From: Hordeum vulgare subsp. vulgare
Lineage: Eukaryota; Streptophyta; Magnoliopsida; Poales; Poaceae
NCBI RefSeq assembly: GCF_904849725.1
Contig: NC_058522.1
Span: forward strand, 430,681,529-430,745,528
Length of the DNA stretch: 64,000 nucleotides
Direction of reading: 5' to 3'
The notes under the pieces: generated by a model
Database searches by the model: none
What the model saw: only the letters and a program-made list of their open reading frames with translations
Told to the model about the DNA's origin: nothing
Part shown: positions 44,610 through 57,061 of the stretch, piece by piece
Position numbering within the stretch: the stretch's first letter is position 1
Layout of the letters: every line of letters starts with the position of its first letter
Made by a program: the position numbers and the translations under genes

Positions 44610-46132
44610 AGACATCGCTTGTCCTCAAGCGAAAACCAAGATCCATAAACATGTCCACATGTTTAGGGATGAAGGTGTCGATAAAACATAATACGGACAT
44701 GAGGGCATCATGATCACACATAGAACAGCAATACATCATAAAGATTCTTATGGGAAAGTAACAATTCCTTCACAAAGCAAAGTATGAAACAAAAACCTTA
44801 CCGACAAGTAGCCAACAACAGTACATAGTCATTGAAGCAATTGCAATTTATCATAACATCAGAAAGAGTCAAATAAGAGCTTGTAAAGCAAACCCACATA
44901 CTCAATCATCTATTTTGTTTTCCACAATTGTTACAACTCACGTGGTACTCATGGTATCAAAGTTTCAGCTGGACACAGAGAAAGATAGGGGCTTATAGTT
45001 TTGCCTCCCAACCATTTACCTCAAGGGTAAGGTCAACAATAATAAAGCATAAGTACTCATCTCCAAGTTGATATATGAATATAGATATTTCCCTAGCTTG
45101 TGATGGTAGCCAAGACAAAGGCAAAAATAAGGAATTGATGAAGATCACCATGACTCTTTCAAGGGCAAAAAGTAAAGGTGCAAGATAGGCCCTTCGTAGA
45201 AGGAAGCAGAGGTTGTCATGCGCTTTGAGGTTTGGATGCGTGTCCTCTTAGTGCGGAGGAACGTCACTTTATATTGCCTCTTTTGATAAAGAACTTTATT
45301 ATTCAGTCTGTCGCTTTTATGTCTTCCTCATCACAGGTTCGTATAAAGCTTATTTTACACACACTAATAGATCATACATATTAGAGAGCAATTTTTATTG
45401 CATGCACCGATGAAAACTTACTTGAGGGATCTTATTCAATCCATAGGTAGGTATGGTGGACTCTCATGGTAAAACTGGGTTGAAGGTTTATGGATGCACA
45501 AGTAGTATCTCTACTTGGTGCGGGAGTTTTGGCTAATATGAGGTTGAAGCAATCGTCACATGCTAAGGGATCTCTATTCATATAGCATTGTTCAGAAACA
45601 AGCAAACACAATTCATTATGTTGTCTTCCTTGTCCAACATCTACTTCTAAGCATGTAATAGTCTGGTGAGTGCTCACAATTATAGAAAGTGTCTAAGATG
45701 GTATATTTATATGTGAACCTCTCTTTCCTTGTTACTTCTTATTAATTGCAACAATGACTGGGTCCTATGTTGGTCTATTCTCAACAAGTTTCAATCATCA
45801 TGCTTGTTATATGTGAAGCTATCACTTTCCATAAGATCATCTCATGATCTTTCATGCTATCGTTCTTTTAATACTTTTGATCACGACACAAAACAAAGCC
45901 CTTGACTAAGATACTCTTTATTATATAGCTCGCAAGCTCAAATACATCGGGGGAGACACAAGGCAAAAGACTCAAACCAAACACTAAAGACTTATACCAC
46001 TAAGAGAAGAAAGTAAAAACTGAAAAGGAAAGAACTAAAAGAAAGGTAAAAGCAAAAGATATAAAGGTGATACGATACCAGGTCAACTCCCCCAAGCTTG
46101 GCACAAGCCAAGAGAGTTTCCCATACAAATGC
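44610..46132 (-). other. Non-coding 3' spacer of copy B
   Basis: Colinear with 7870-9390. No recognisable gene; a featureless 81-codon frame at 45677-45432 is open, as in copy A. Confidence 0.6.
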
Positions 46133-46651
46133 TTAGTTGTCTTCCTTTGGTGGTGATGGTGCTGGAGTCTTTGAAGGAGTCTGATCCTCCGTCTTCCAAG
46201 GCATAGGTGCTCCATCATGGCAGGATGAACGAGTCGTCGGAATCCGCAAATCTGCAGCCAACCGTATTGATTTAAGTCTATACTCATACTCACAGTTTTG
46301 GTTTTGCAGGTCATAGATCTGGCCCTGGAGTTGATCAACCCTGTCATAGATCCTGGAGAGGTGCTTCCCAATGTCAATGGCATCCATCTTGTGATTGTTG
46401 GTGAACTCCATGATCATCATGTGGTTGGCGTTGAGTCCACTCTCCACCATCCCTTGGCACTTGAAGACTTGTTGCTCCATTGCTTCGACCCTCGTCTCCA
46501 CGCTTCCGGTCTTCTTAGGCCCCTCAACATCACGGATGTGCAACATCCCCTCACTCATCTTGATAGATTGAGGGTGATGCAACACTTCCGCGAGGTAAGG
46601 ATTGATGACCTTCTCGAAGATCTTGTCCTTAGGAGCTTTTGGGCAAGTCAT
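46133..46651 (-). CDS. Athila 3' accessory protein, copy B (172 aa)
   Basis: Same length and frame as 9909-9391. It starts MTCPKAPKDKIFEKV and ends SKTPAPSPPKEDN. About 21 of 519 bases differ between copies, giving about 13 residue changes, none of them a stop. The heptad-like helical segment (VETRVEAMEQQVFKC; YDRVDQLQGQIYDLQNQN) is preserved. It lies downstream of integrase (ends 46935) and of a conserved hairpin-TATA cassette. It has no signal peptide, zinc site or catalytic motif. It could be an RNA- or particle-associated coiled-coil protein, but this is a guess. Confidence 0.65.
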   Translation of the reverse strand: MTCPKAPKDKIFEKVINPYLAEVLHHPQSIKMSEGMLHIRDVEGPKKTGSVETRVEAMEQQVFKCQGMVESGLNANHMMIMEFTNNHKMDAIDIGKHLSRIYDRVDQLQGQIYDLQNQNCEYEYRLKSIRLAADLRIPTTRSSCHDGAPMPWKTEDQTPSKTPAPSPPKEDN

Positions 46652-46734
46652 GACGATCTAGATCTGCAATAGAAACAGGCTCGAAACGAAAACAGAGGAA
46701 AACTGCGCGATACGGAGATCAAAACCCTCGGGCG

Positions 46735-46872
46735 TATATATAATGATTTTTTCTGGACCAGAAGGAGTGCTCCGCAAGAAAACGGAGTCCCGGAGGCACA
46801 CGAGGTGCCCACAAGCCCTGTAGCCGCGGCCAGGGGGCAGGCCGCGGCTACCAGGCTTGTGGCCGCCTCGTG
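46735..46872 (-). promoter_or_regulatory. Promoter-like hairpin + TATA cassette, copy B
   Basis: Hairpin 46799-46872 (CACGAGG/CCTCGTG outer, CACAAGCC/GGCTTGTG inner), then TATATATA at 46742-46735, then the 172-codon ORF at 46651 on the minus strand. It is the counterpart of 9992-10129. Confidence 0.45.
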
Positions 46873-46934
46873 CACTCTCGTGACTGCTTTTTATTTTTCT
46901 TTTTTTCCACAAATTCCAAAACAGAGAAAATTTC

Positions 46935-49900
46935 CTATTGGAAAAGTTTTGGAGTCCAATTACTTACCGAAACACATACCTCTTCGTTTTCAGAGTCTGA
47001 AACAGGCTGATAAACATCCCTTATGTACTCCTCTGGAGTTATGATATTGATGATATTAGTCTCAACATTTATGGGAGTACCAGAGATATAATGTTTGATT
47101 CTCTGCCCATTTACCACTCTAGGAAAATTACCTTCCGTGTTATTGATTTTGATGGCACCGGAATGATATACTTCCTCAACAACGTAGGGACCTTCCCATT
47201 TAGAGAGAAGCTTGCCTGCGAAGAATCTTAAGCGAGAATTGTATAGCAGGACATAATCACCTACATTGAACTCTCGTGTTTGTATTCTTTTATCGTGCCA
47301 TATCTTAACCTCTTCCTTGAACAACTTGGCATTCTCATATGCATGGGCCCTCCATTCATTTAATGAGCTGATATCAAACAACGGCTTCTCACCGGCAAGT
47401 TTGAAATCGAAGTTGAGCTCTTTGATTGCCCAATAAGCTTTGGGTTCTAGCTCAAAAGGTAAATGACAGGCCTTACCGTAAACCATTTTATACGGCGACA
47501 TGCCCATGGGATTCTTATAAGCAGTCCTATAAGCCCATAGTGCATCTTCAAGTTTGCTAGACCAATTCTTTTGAGATCTATTGACGGTCTTTTGTAAGAT
47601 CAATTTGATCTCCCTATTACTCAACTCGACTTGACCACTAGACTGAGGATGATAAGGAGATGCAACTCTATGGTTGACATCATACTTAGCGACCATCTTG
47701 CGGAAAACACCATGAATGAAGTGTGAACCGCCATCAGTCATCAAATATCTAGGGACTCCAAATCTTGGGAAAATGACTTCTTTAAGCATCTTATTAGAGG
47801 TGTGGTGACCAGCATTTCTAGTGGGGATAGCTTCTACCCACTTAGTGACGTAATCAACAGCAACTAAGATGTGAGTGTACCCATTGGAACTCGGGAAGGG
47901 ACCCATATAATCAAAGCTCCATACATCAAATGGTTCAATGACAAGTGAATAGTTCATAGGCATTTCCTGACGCTTACTGATGTTCCCTATTCTTTGGCAT
48001 TCGTCACAAGACTAGACAAACTTACGGGCATCCTTGAAGAGAGTGGGCCAATAGAAACCTGATTGCAATACCTTATGAGCAGTTCTATCTCCAGCATGGT
48101 GTCCTCCGTAGGCTTCAGAATGACACTTCTGCAGGATCTGTCCCAGTTCATGTTCAGGCACACAACCTCTAATAACACCATCTACTCCTTCCTTATAAAG
48201 GTGAGGATCATCCCAAAAGTAGTGTCTCAAATCATAGAAGAATTTCTTCTTTTGCTGGTAGGTGAAAATGGGTGGTATGTATTTGGCTACGATATAGTTT
48301 GCATAATCAGCATACCACGGTGCACTATGTGAAGTGCGGATGACATTCAATTGCTCATCAGGAAAGTTGTCATCAATACGTCGTGGGTCATCAAGGACAT
48401 TCTCTAGCCTGGACAAGTTATCTGCTACAGGGTTATCAGCAACCTTTCGGTCACCAACGTGCAAATCAAATTCCTGTAGCGGGAGAACCCATCTGATTAG
48501 CCTAGGCTTAGCGTCCTTCTTCTCCATAAGGTACTTAATAGCAGCATGATCAGATTGAATAGTGACTTTGGAGTCAACTATATAAGATATAAACTTTTCA
48601 CATGCAAACACGACTGCTAAAAACTCCTTCTCCGTAGTGGCATAGTTTCTTTGGGCACTGTCTAGAGTTTTACTAGCGTAGTGAATGACATTCAACTTCT
48701 TGTCAACTCTTTGTCCTAGAACAGCACCAACAGCATAATCACTAGCATCGCACATGATTTCAAAGGGCAAGTTCCAATCAGGTGGTTGAACAATAGGTGC
48801 GGTTATCAAGGCCATCTTAAGTATTTCGAAAGCTTCCTCACAATCCTCATCAAAAACAAAAGGAACATCCTTCTACAAGAGGTTGGTAAGAGGCCTAGAA
48901 ATCTTAGAGAAGTCTTTAATGAACCTTCTATAGAAACCAGCATGACCTACGAAACTTCGTATACCTCTGATATCTGTGGGGCAAGGCATTTTATCAATTG
49001 CATCAACCTTAGGCTTATCAACTTCAATGCCTTTCTCAGAGATTTTGTGTCCTAAGACGATGCCTTCATTAACCATGAAGTGGCACTTCTCCCAGTTCAA
49101 GACAAGGTTGGTATCTTTGCATCTCTGTAAGACTTGATCAAGGTTGCTGAGGCAATCGTCAAAGGAAGAACCGTAAACGGAGAAATCATCCATGAAAACC
49201 TCAACAATCTTTTCACAAAAGTCAGAGAATATAGCCATCATACATCTTTGAAAGGTGGAAGGTACATTGCATAAGCCAAAAGGCATACGTCTATAAGCAA
49301 AGGTACCGAAGGGGCAGGTGAAAGTGGTTTTCTCCTGATCAGATTGTGCAACAGGTATTTGCGGGAGACCTGAATAACCGTCTAGAAAGCAGAAGTGTGT
49401 GTGTTTAGATAGCCTTTCTAGCATTTGGTCGATAAACGGCAAAGGATAATGGTCTTTCCTGGTTGCCTTGTTCAGTTTTCGGAAGTCTATCACCATCCTA
49501 TAGCCAGTAATAATCCTCTGTGGGATTAGTTCATTCTTATCATTAGGAATGACGGTGATACCTCCCTTCTTAGGTACGCAATGTACTGGACTTACCCAAT
49601 CACTATGAGCAATAGGATAAATGATTCCTGATTCCAAATGCTTTAATATTTCTTTTCTCACGACCTCTTTCATCCTAGGATTTAATCGCCTTTGATGATC
49701 AGCAACTGGTTTAGAATCAGGATCGGTTTTAATCTTGTGCTGACATAGAGTGGGACTAATACCCTTAAGATCATCGAGAGTATATCCAATAGCCGCACGG
49801 TGCTTCCTCAAAGTTTTTAATAACTTCTTCTCTTCGTGATTCAAGAGGTGAGCACTAATAATAACAGAATATATCTCCTTCTCATCAAGATAGGCATACT

Positions 49901-50778
49901 TAAGTGTATCTGGTAACTGTTTTAGCTCGAACACAGGATCACCCTTTGGCGGGGGAGGATCCCCAAGCAGTTCAACAGGCAGATTATTCTTAAGGATAGG
50001 ATACTGTTCTACAACAATTTTATCTATCTCATCTCTTTCATCCATATGCATATCATTTTCATGCTCAAGGAGATATTGCTCTAAAGGATCCATAGGAGAT
50101 ACGACAATAGAGGCAAGAGCAATGATTTCATCCCTACCAGACGACTCTTTTTCATGGGGTTGTCTTCCAAACTTGGAGAAGTTAAATTCATGAGACACAC
50201 CCTCGAAACTAATAGTGACAGTCTATTTAACGCAATCAATATGAGCATTGACAGTGTTGAGAAAGGGTCTACCAAATATGATGGGACAAAAGCTATCTTG
50301 TGCAGTAGCAAGGACGAGGAAAGCAGTAGGATACTTCGTCTTACCACACACGACTTCTACGTCTCTCACAATTCCCACAGGGCAGATAGTGTCTCTATTA
50401 GCTAGCGTAATAATGACATCAATGGGTTCTAACTCAGCAGGTGCAATCTCATCTTTGATTTCATCATAAAGGGACCAGGGTATTGCACTAACACTAGCAC
50501 CCATATCACATAAACCATGATAACAGTGATCTCCTATCTTGACAGAAACAACGGGCAGGCCAACTACAGGTCCGTATTTATATTTCGCGTGAGGTTTAGC
50601 AATTCTAGCGGAGTCCTCACAGAATTTGATAACATGCCCGTCTATGTCTTCGGCTAAGAGATCTTTGATAATAGCAACACTAGGTTCAACTCTAGTTTCC
50701 TCAGGGGGTGCAAGTGGTCTAATGTAACCCCTACATATCAAAGTTGGAGCTTTAGAATAATCCTTTTTCCTAGCAGGG
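46935..50778 (-). pseudogene. pol: Athila copy B pol (three stops)
   Basis: Protease (HGLCDMGASVSAIP), RT (KKGGITV, DFRKLNK, FLDGYSG, catalytic VEVFMDDFSVYG intact), RNase H ([33 protein letters not shown]) and integrase ([47 protein letters not shown]) are colinear in one frame. Stops are TAG at 50223-50225 (Gln in copy A), TAG at 48873-48875 (Gln in copy A) and TAG at 48012-48014 (Leu in copy A). No frameshift is visible. The chromodomain-free C-terminus ends WTPKLFQ at 46935. The upstream junction to gag is split by the Sukkula-type LTR. Confidence 0.93.
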
Positions 50779-53700
50779 TGTCACGCCCAAGATGCGACCC
50801 TATCCTCAATTTGGCACGAAGGCCTCGTCAGGGATAGAAGCGCATCTCGTCGTGTCGCAAGAATGGATATCGTTACAAGTACATGTACTGAAAAGATGAG
50901 ATATATATAGAATTGGCTTACACTCGCCACAAGCTACATCAGAGTCACAGCAGTACATTACATATTAATCAAGAGTAAGAGCAGGGTCCGACTACGGACG
51001 AAAACAAACGAGAAAAGAAGAACGACGTCCATCCTTGTTATCCCAGGCTGCCGGCCTGGAACCCATCCTAGATCGATGAAGAAGAAGAAGAAGAAGCAAC
51101 TCCGAATGAACAATCAACGCGCTCGCGTCAAGTAACCTTTACCTGTACCTGCAACTAGTGTTCTAGTAATCTGTGAGCCACAGGGGACTCAGCAATCTCA
51201 TTTCCAAAGGTATCAAGACTAGCAAAGCTTAATGGGTGAGGCATGGTTAAGTGGTGAGGTTGCAGCAGCGGCTAAGCATATATTTGGTGGCTAAACTTAC
51301 GAGTACAAGAAATAAGAGGGGGAAGATCTACGCATAGCGGACGTGAGCTACGAATGATCAAATGAATGATCCTGAACACCTACCTACATCAGACATAACC
51401 CCACCGTGTCCTCGATCGGAGTAAGAACTAAGGAAAGAGACAGTCACGGTTACGCACACAGTTGGCATATTTTAATTAAGTTAACTTCAAGTTATCTAGA
51501 ACCAGTGTTAAAAAAGTTTCCACGTTGCCACATAACCGCGGGCAAAGCTTTCCAAAAAGATTTAACCCTGCAGGGGTGCTCCAACTAGTCCATCACAAAT
51601 TACCACAAGCCGCATAGAAATCCTCAATCACGAAGCTCGCAATCTCATCGGATTCCCTAGTGGAAAACCTCAACTCTGAGATTACCCAAAGCATCACCGG
51701 AATCCCGATTCACAAGATATTTCGTCAAAGGTAAAACTAATCCAACAAGGCCGCCCGACGTGTTGACAATCCCGATAGGAGTCGCGTACCTCGTTCTCAT
51801 GACACGGCGGATGGGTCACACTAGGAGATACCAAACCTCGGGTTGCCCAGCGGTGGCCCCGTAGTCTGCCAATTTGGACCAAGACTCATGAGGAGCACTG
51901 GCCCGGGGGTTGATTAAATTATCCTCGGGTTAATTACTCCCTATGCAGTTCATTAGTGATTAGGCAAATGTAGTACCAAAGTTGGGCCTTGCCAGACCAG
52001 CTTTAATCTAAAACGAATTATCGAGGGGGTCCCCATAACAACCCCGATCGTGTTAGGAGCGCTCATTTATGGAACATAACACCGGTAGCCGAAACTAAGG
52101 GGGCAAAGGTGGAACAAAACACCAGGCTAGAAAAGGGTCGAGCCTTCCACCTTTTACCAAGTATATAGGTGCATTAAATTAAATAGCATTTATATATGGT
52201 GATAAAACAAGGAACCCATGTTATCACATGGAAGCATCTGCACCTGCAACTAGCAACGCTAACACAGGGTTAAGCAAGCAGTAACGTAGCCAATCAGTGG
52301 TTTGCTAGGTTGAACAGGTTGAAGGTTTTCATGGCATTGTTGAGAGGCAGATATTTAACATGTGGTAGGCAACGAGACATAATCGATAGAAGCGATAAAA
52401 CTAGCATGGCAATGATAGTAATGGTATCTGGGGAGATGGTCATCTTGCCTGAGATCCCGCTTGGAAGAAGAACAACTCCGTGAAGTCGGCAAACCAACGT
52501 AGTCGAACGGGTCCTCACATTCCGACATGCTTGCGGAACTCTATCGAGACGGAGCAAACCGGAAACTAACATCAACACACGGAATTCATCACACGATGCA
52601 CAACACAAATGATGCATGAGAAGCTGAATACATGCAAGTCACGGCATGGAAATTCACACATACAAACACTACAAATTAAGTGAAGTTCAATATGCAACGA
52701 GTTGCATATTGACGAAACTTCACGTTTATTTATTTAGTTCTATCCCGATTAGATACACGGCAATATTAAATGTTGTTAAACATGGCAAAAGGTGAAGCGT
52801 AATTAATCTACCTATCTAGGCATTTTAAATGAGGTCGGAAATGACATATAGCACCTGCGAGACGACCTCACATGTTAATTTACAATTCTGTCCAGATCTG
52901 AACTAACGCATTTAATTAGTTGTTAAACAGCAAAACAAATAGGTTCACGTGATTCTACGCGTCGAGACAAGCAATTTACACATAGAGATCATCTCCAACG
53001 GAGCTACGGTTCAAAAGATACAAGCACCGCAAGATATGATGGCATGAATGCAATATGTGTGCAACGACGGTCACGAGCACTTCAAAACATACAACCAGCA
53101 AGGGAAAATGAAACTACACGAGATTCTAAGCAAGTTTCATGTAGGACACGATCAAATCGGAGCTACGGTTCAACAACTACGAGCAAAACAAGAAACCACT
53201 ACAATCTACCAAAATCAGCCACATAGCATTTTCTACGCCCCACAACTACGGGCTACACAACTCCGATAAACTCAAGCAAGGCATGACACGAAAGAGGGCA
53301 AGAAGCACTACCACAAAAAACTAACAACAACTAGCATGGTATCATGGATCACTAGGGAAAGAAGACACAACATGGCATCCCACACACTATTTCAGACTTA
53401 GTGAAAATTACACCTCATAAAAGTGCAATTTTTGGTCTGAAGGCATATTGACAGCAGTAAAACCAATAGCTACAGGACTCCAAAAGGCATGAAAATTCAC
53501 AGCATGCTAGAGAAACACAAGGTCTACAACTAACTCCATTGGACCAACCTCAAAAGAGCTACAGATCGAAAGATAGAAGCAAAACAAAACAGCAACAAAA
53601 TATAGCAGATTTCAGACTTAGAAATATTTCAGCACCTCCAAATCAGCACTATTTCTAGCAACTGAGAGCAAGCAAACCACATCTAAACATACATTTCTAT

Positions 53701-55774
53701 TGCAACCAAAAATACCAGGGGCTAGACTAAACATCAAAGATCAACTCTCTAGTTGACAACTCCTTCAAACGAAGCGCGAAATAAATCCTACGAAAAATGA
53801 CAAGAGGGCAACATAGCAAAATATCGCGTGAACTAACTTACTCGAAAGCTAAAACTAATTGCACAGAAAAATCCCATGGATTTTTCTACCCCGAAAACAT
53901 ATAAAATATGTGGGGTTGCGCAACAAAATATTGCCACACGTAAATGCGAGATAATAACCTAGACACGGAAAAATAAACTAGCGGCAATTCCCTAAACGCA
54001 AAAATACGAATTACCGCTCTAAAATACATGGGAAAGTGGTTCCTAAAACATGGACATTTCTACCACGGCATTCGGACAACCCGGACACGCACGAGAAAAT
54101 AACACGGGACCAAGATAATATAAACAGCACACATATCTAGGCATTCGGCACGCAAAACTACATCAAACAAATATGCAAGTTGCAAAAACAGATTCTACAC
54201 GAAAAACTACACCAAAATCATATGCTAGATGTCGCGATCCGATTTACGGATTGAAAACTACGGGCGCTTTATTATCATCGTATTTCTGGAATTTATTAAT
54301 TCCGAAAAATAACATAATAACTAATGGGCCGAACAGCATGGGCGCAAAATAGCATAACTCGCCACGGGCGGGGGATAGCTCACCTTGGGGGGGCCTCTTG
54401 GGCCGGTTGGAGGGGTGCAGCAGAGGGGAGGTGGTCGACCGGGCCTTGGGCCGGCCTGGCCGAGGCGAGGGGAAGCCGGCGCTGGTCGCTGGGGGAGCGA
54501 GGTGGGCCTCGGGAAGGCGGCCGAAGGAGCTGCGCCCAGCTGGGCCGGCTCGTCTCCTGGGCCGAGGTCAACGCGCCGAGGGAGGGAGGCCTGGGCGCTG
54601 CCGCTGCTAGCCTAGATCGGGCAGGCGGCTGGCGAGCGGAGACGCCGACGGGAGCTGCGCTCCTCGCTGCCGGCTGCGGCGCTGGGACGGGAAGACGCGG
54701 TCAACGGGGCTACATGCACCCGATCTGACCTGGATCGGGGCGGGGCCGGGCGACAGGCACTCGGGCGCTGGCGGCGAGACCTCGCGGCACACATGGCGAG
54801 CACCGGCGGGAACCGCGGCGCACGTGGGGATCCGGGGCTCCAGCGGCCGAGCTGCTCTATCCGGCGAACTCTGGCCGGCGCCGAGGAGAGCTTCGACCGG
54901 CTGCCCCCGAGAAGGTGAGGAGGTGGAGCACGGGGCTTCCATGGGAGGAGCTCGAGAGGAGGAGGGAGCCGGCGTGGATGGCTCGCTGCACTGCGGTCAC
55001 CCGGACATGTCCGAGTTGGCCACGGACATGTCCGGTAGGTGGGGTTTTTGGGCAAATCTGGGCCTTTGGATGGATATCCAATGGTCCAGATCTGGCCTGA
55101 GATTGGATTTCGGGGAGAGAGGAGGTGGAGCTAGCAGGTGGGGGTTTTGAGGGGGGTGGATGCAAAAACGATTAGGGGGAACCCTAGTGAAGTTAGAGGG
55201 GCCTCTCCATGGGGTAGTTCTATATATAGGGTTGGTCTATGTGGGGTGGACTTCGTCCGTCCGATCGCGATCCGATGACCACGAACGGAGGATGTAGCTA
55301 GGTGGCACTAATGGGCTGTGTACAAGGGCTATGTAGGGATGAGAGGGAAATAGCGCGGCGCGGCAACATATTTTAAAAACACCGACAAACGTTCGATGAA
55401 TAACCGAAGACGGTGCCGCTACGGTCGACCGTTCGGGTACCAGACGGACTCCGATTGCGACGAAACTTGACAGGTGGCCTAACTACAACTAATAAAGACC
55501 GCGCATCAAATCTCAACCCGATCAGAGGAAGTTTTCAACACACCTTTAAAAAAGGGTTTTGACGATGCCGCGGGCGCGTGCGTGTGCGGTCGGGCTCAGA
55601 ACGGACAACGACGAGAACCGGGAACTATCAACGGATGCAAGTTTGAAAACTGGCGGCAACGGGATGCCGATGCAATGCGAATGATGCGATGATGATGCAA
55701 CAAAACAAAACAGTCACACGACGAAAACGGAATAGAAGGGGAATCTTCTGGAACGTCGGCATCGGGTTGTCACA
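50779..55774 (-). mobile_element. Sukkula-type solo LTR, 4,996 bp
   Basis: It is bounded by TGTCACGCCC at 50779 and GGTTGTCACA at 55774, so on the minus strand it reads TGTGACAACC...GGGCGTGACA with proper TG/CA ends. The flanking target duplication CAGGG is exact (50774-50778, 55775-55779), and copy A shows the empty site. The minus-strand end GGTCGCATCTTGGGCGTGAC matches the Sukkula LTR sequence as I remember it from marker primers, and the unusual 5-kb LTR length fits. There is no internal domain, so the two LTRs recombined to one. The 3' two-thirds is AT-rich. A GC-rich zone (54360-55000) opens meaningless frames. A (GAA)n run lies at 51078-51096. Confidence 0.93.
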
Positions 55775-55781
55775 CAGGGTA

Positions 55782-56714
55782 AGGTGGTTTCTCAGCGTAG
55801 ACACAAGGAACAATAGGATCACTAAAGGCAATGACTTTCTCTTCAACTAGATTGGGTTTAACTATGTTGACTTCTACAGGAGGATGATACTTAAACCACT
55901 TCTCTTTGAGAAGATCAATATGAGAAGCAAAAGATTCACATAAAGAAGCTACTATCTCAGAGTCAAGTCCATACATAGCACTAAAATCTCTAGAATTGTT
56001 TGTTTCAACAAAAGATTTAACGCAATCAAACTGGAAATTCATACCTGACTCCTTACCTTCTTCAAGCGCCCAATCTTTAGAGTTACGTTTGATTCTTTCC
56101 AATAAATTCCACTTGTGGTCAATATCCTTCTTCATAAAAGAACCGGTACAAGAAGTGTCAAGCATGGTACGATCTTCATGAGAATGTCGAGCATAAAAGT
56201 TTTGAGTGATAATTTCTCTCGAGAGCTCATGATTGGGGCATGAATATAGCATTGATTTAAGCCTACCCCAAGCTTGAGCTATGCTTTCCCTGTCACGAGG
56301 CCAAAAGTTATAAATATAATTTCAATCACGATGTACTAAATGCATAGGATAAAACTTTTGATGAAATTCCAATTTCAACCGATTGTAGTCCCATGATCCA
56401 GTATCATCACATAGCCTATACCATGTCAACGCCTTATCCTTCAAAGATAAAGGAAAGACTTTCTTCTTTACCTCAACCTCGGGCAAACCTGCAAGCTTAA
56501 ATAAACCAAAAACTTCATCTACATAGATTAGATGCAAGTCTCGATGTGAAGATCCATCTCGTGTAAAAGGATTAGCCAGCAGTTTCTCAATCATACCCGA
56601 AGGAATTTCATAAAAGATATTTTCAGTAGGTACCTCAGGTTGAGGAGCAACTCCTCGTGCTTCCGTTCGTGGTGAAGATACCCCTAACAAATTCCTCAAA
56701 GGAACAGTTTCCAT
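55782..56714 (-). pseudogene. gag: Athila copy B gag (one stop)
   Basis: The start codon is at 56714 (METVPLRNLLGVSSPRTEAR), then SGMIEKLLANPF, LHLIYVDEVFGLFKLAGLPE and the capsid core (SLKDKALTWYRLCDD). A TGA at 56322-56324 replaces Arg/Asp-Arg of copy A just before NYIYNFWP. The frame then stays open to the Sukkula-type insertion, ending CVYAEKPPYP. It lacks a zinc knuckle in the visible part, as is common for Athila gag. Confidence 0.9.
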
Positions 56715-56791
56715 AGTGACAAGTGACAATAAATTTCAGCACAATATATAAATGTTTCCTTACCAAATTCCACTTACCAAAGGCGCTGTCC

Positions 56792-56809
56792 TCCCCGGCA
56801 ACGGCGCCA
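56792..56809 (-). other. Primer binding site of copy B (tRNA-Asp)
   Basis: On the minus strand TGGCGCCGTTGCCGGGGA is a perfect complement of the plant tRNA-Asp 3' end. It lies 11 bases after the LTR end. Confidence 0.92.
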
Positions 56810-56820
56810 GAAAAGAGTCT

Positions 56821-57051
56821 TGATGACCCACAAGTATAGGGGATCAATCATAGTCCTTTTGATAAGTAAGAGTGTCAAGCCCAACGAGGAGCAGAAGGCT
56901 CTGATAAACGGTTTTCAGCAAGGTAATAACTGCAAGCACTGAAAATAGCGGTAACAAGTGATGGTGTAGTGAGGTGAAACGTAGGAAGCGAAAAGTAACA
57001 AGTAACAAGTAGTACCAACGGTGCAGCAAAGTGGCCCAATCCCTTTTGTAG
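56821..57051 (-). repeat. Right LTR of the tandem array, truncated to 231 bp
   Basis: It matches the first 231 bp of the other two LTRs (GTGGGTCATCA end) and stops abruptly at TTTTGTAG (57044-57051). TTTTGTAG recurs at 57058-57065, where unrelated foldback DNA begins. This suggests a deletion through short homology. Confidence 0.92.
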
Positions 57052-57061
57052 GATATCTTTT

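Larger units (their letters stand above)
44596..57051 (-). mobile_element. Athila-type gypsy element, copy B
   Basis: The right member of the tandem pair. Order on the minus strand: truncated 5' LTR (57051-56821), primer site, gag, Sukkula-type solo LTR insertion, pol, 172-codon ORF, spacer, polypurine tract, shared LTR. Internal sequence is colinear with copy A and about 4% different in the 172-codon ORF. Copy B has only point-mutation stops (one in gag, three in pol) and no frameshift that I can see, so it is the better-preserved copy. Confidence 0.92.

Noticed and set aside
54324..55165. GC-rich ORFs of 60-147 codons on both strands
   Set aside because: They lie inside the Sukkula-type solo LTR, overlap on both strands and are low in complexity.
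56792..56809. tRNA-Asp gene fragment
   Set aside because: Only the 18-nt complement of the tRNA 3' end is present. It is the primer binding site, not a tRNA gene.
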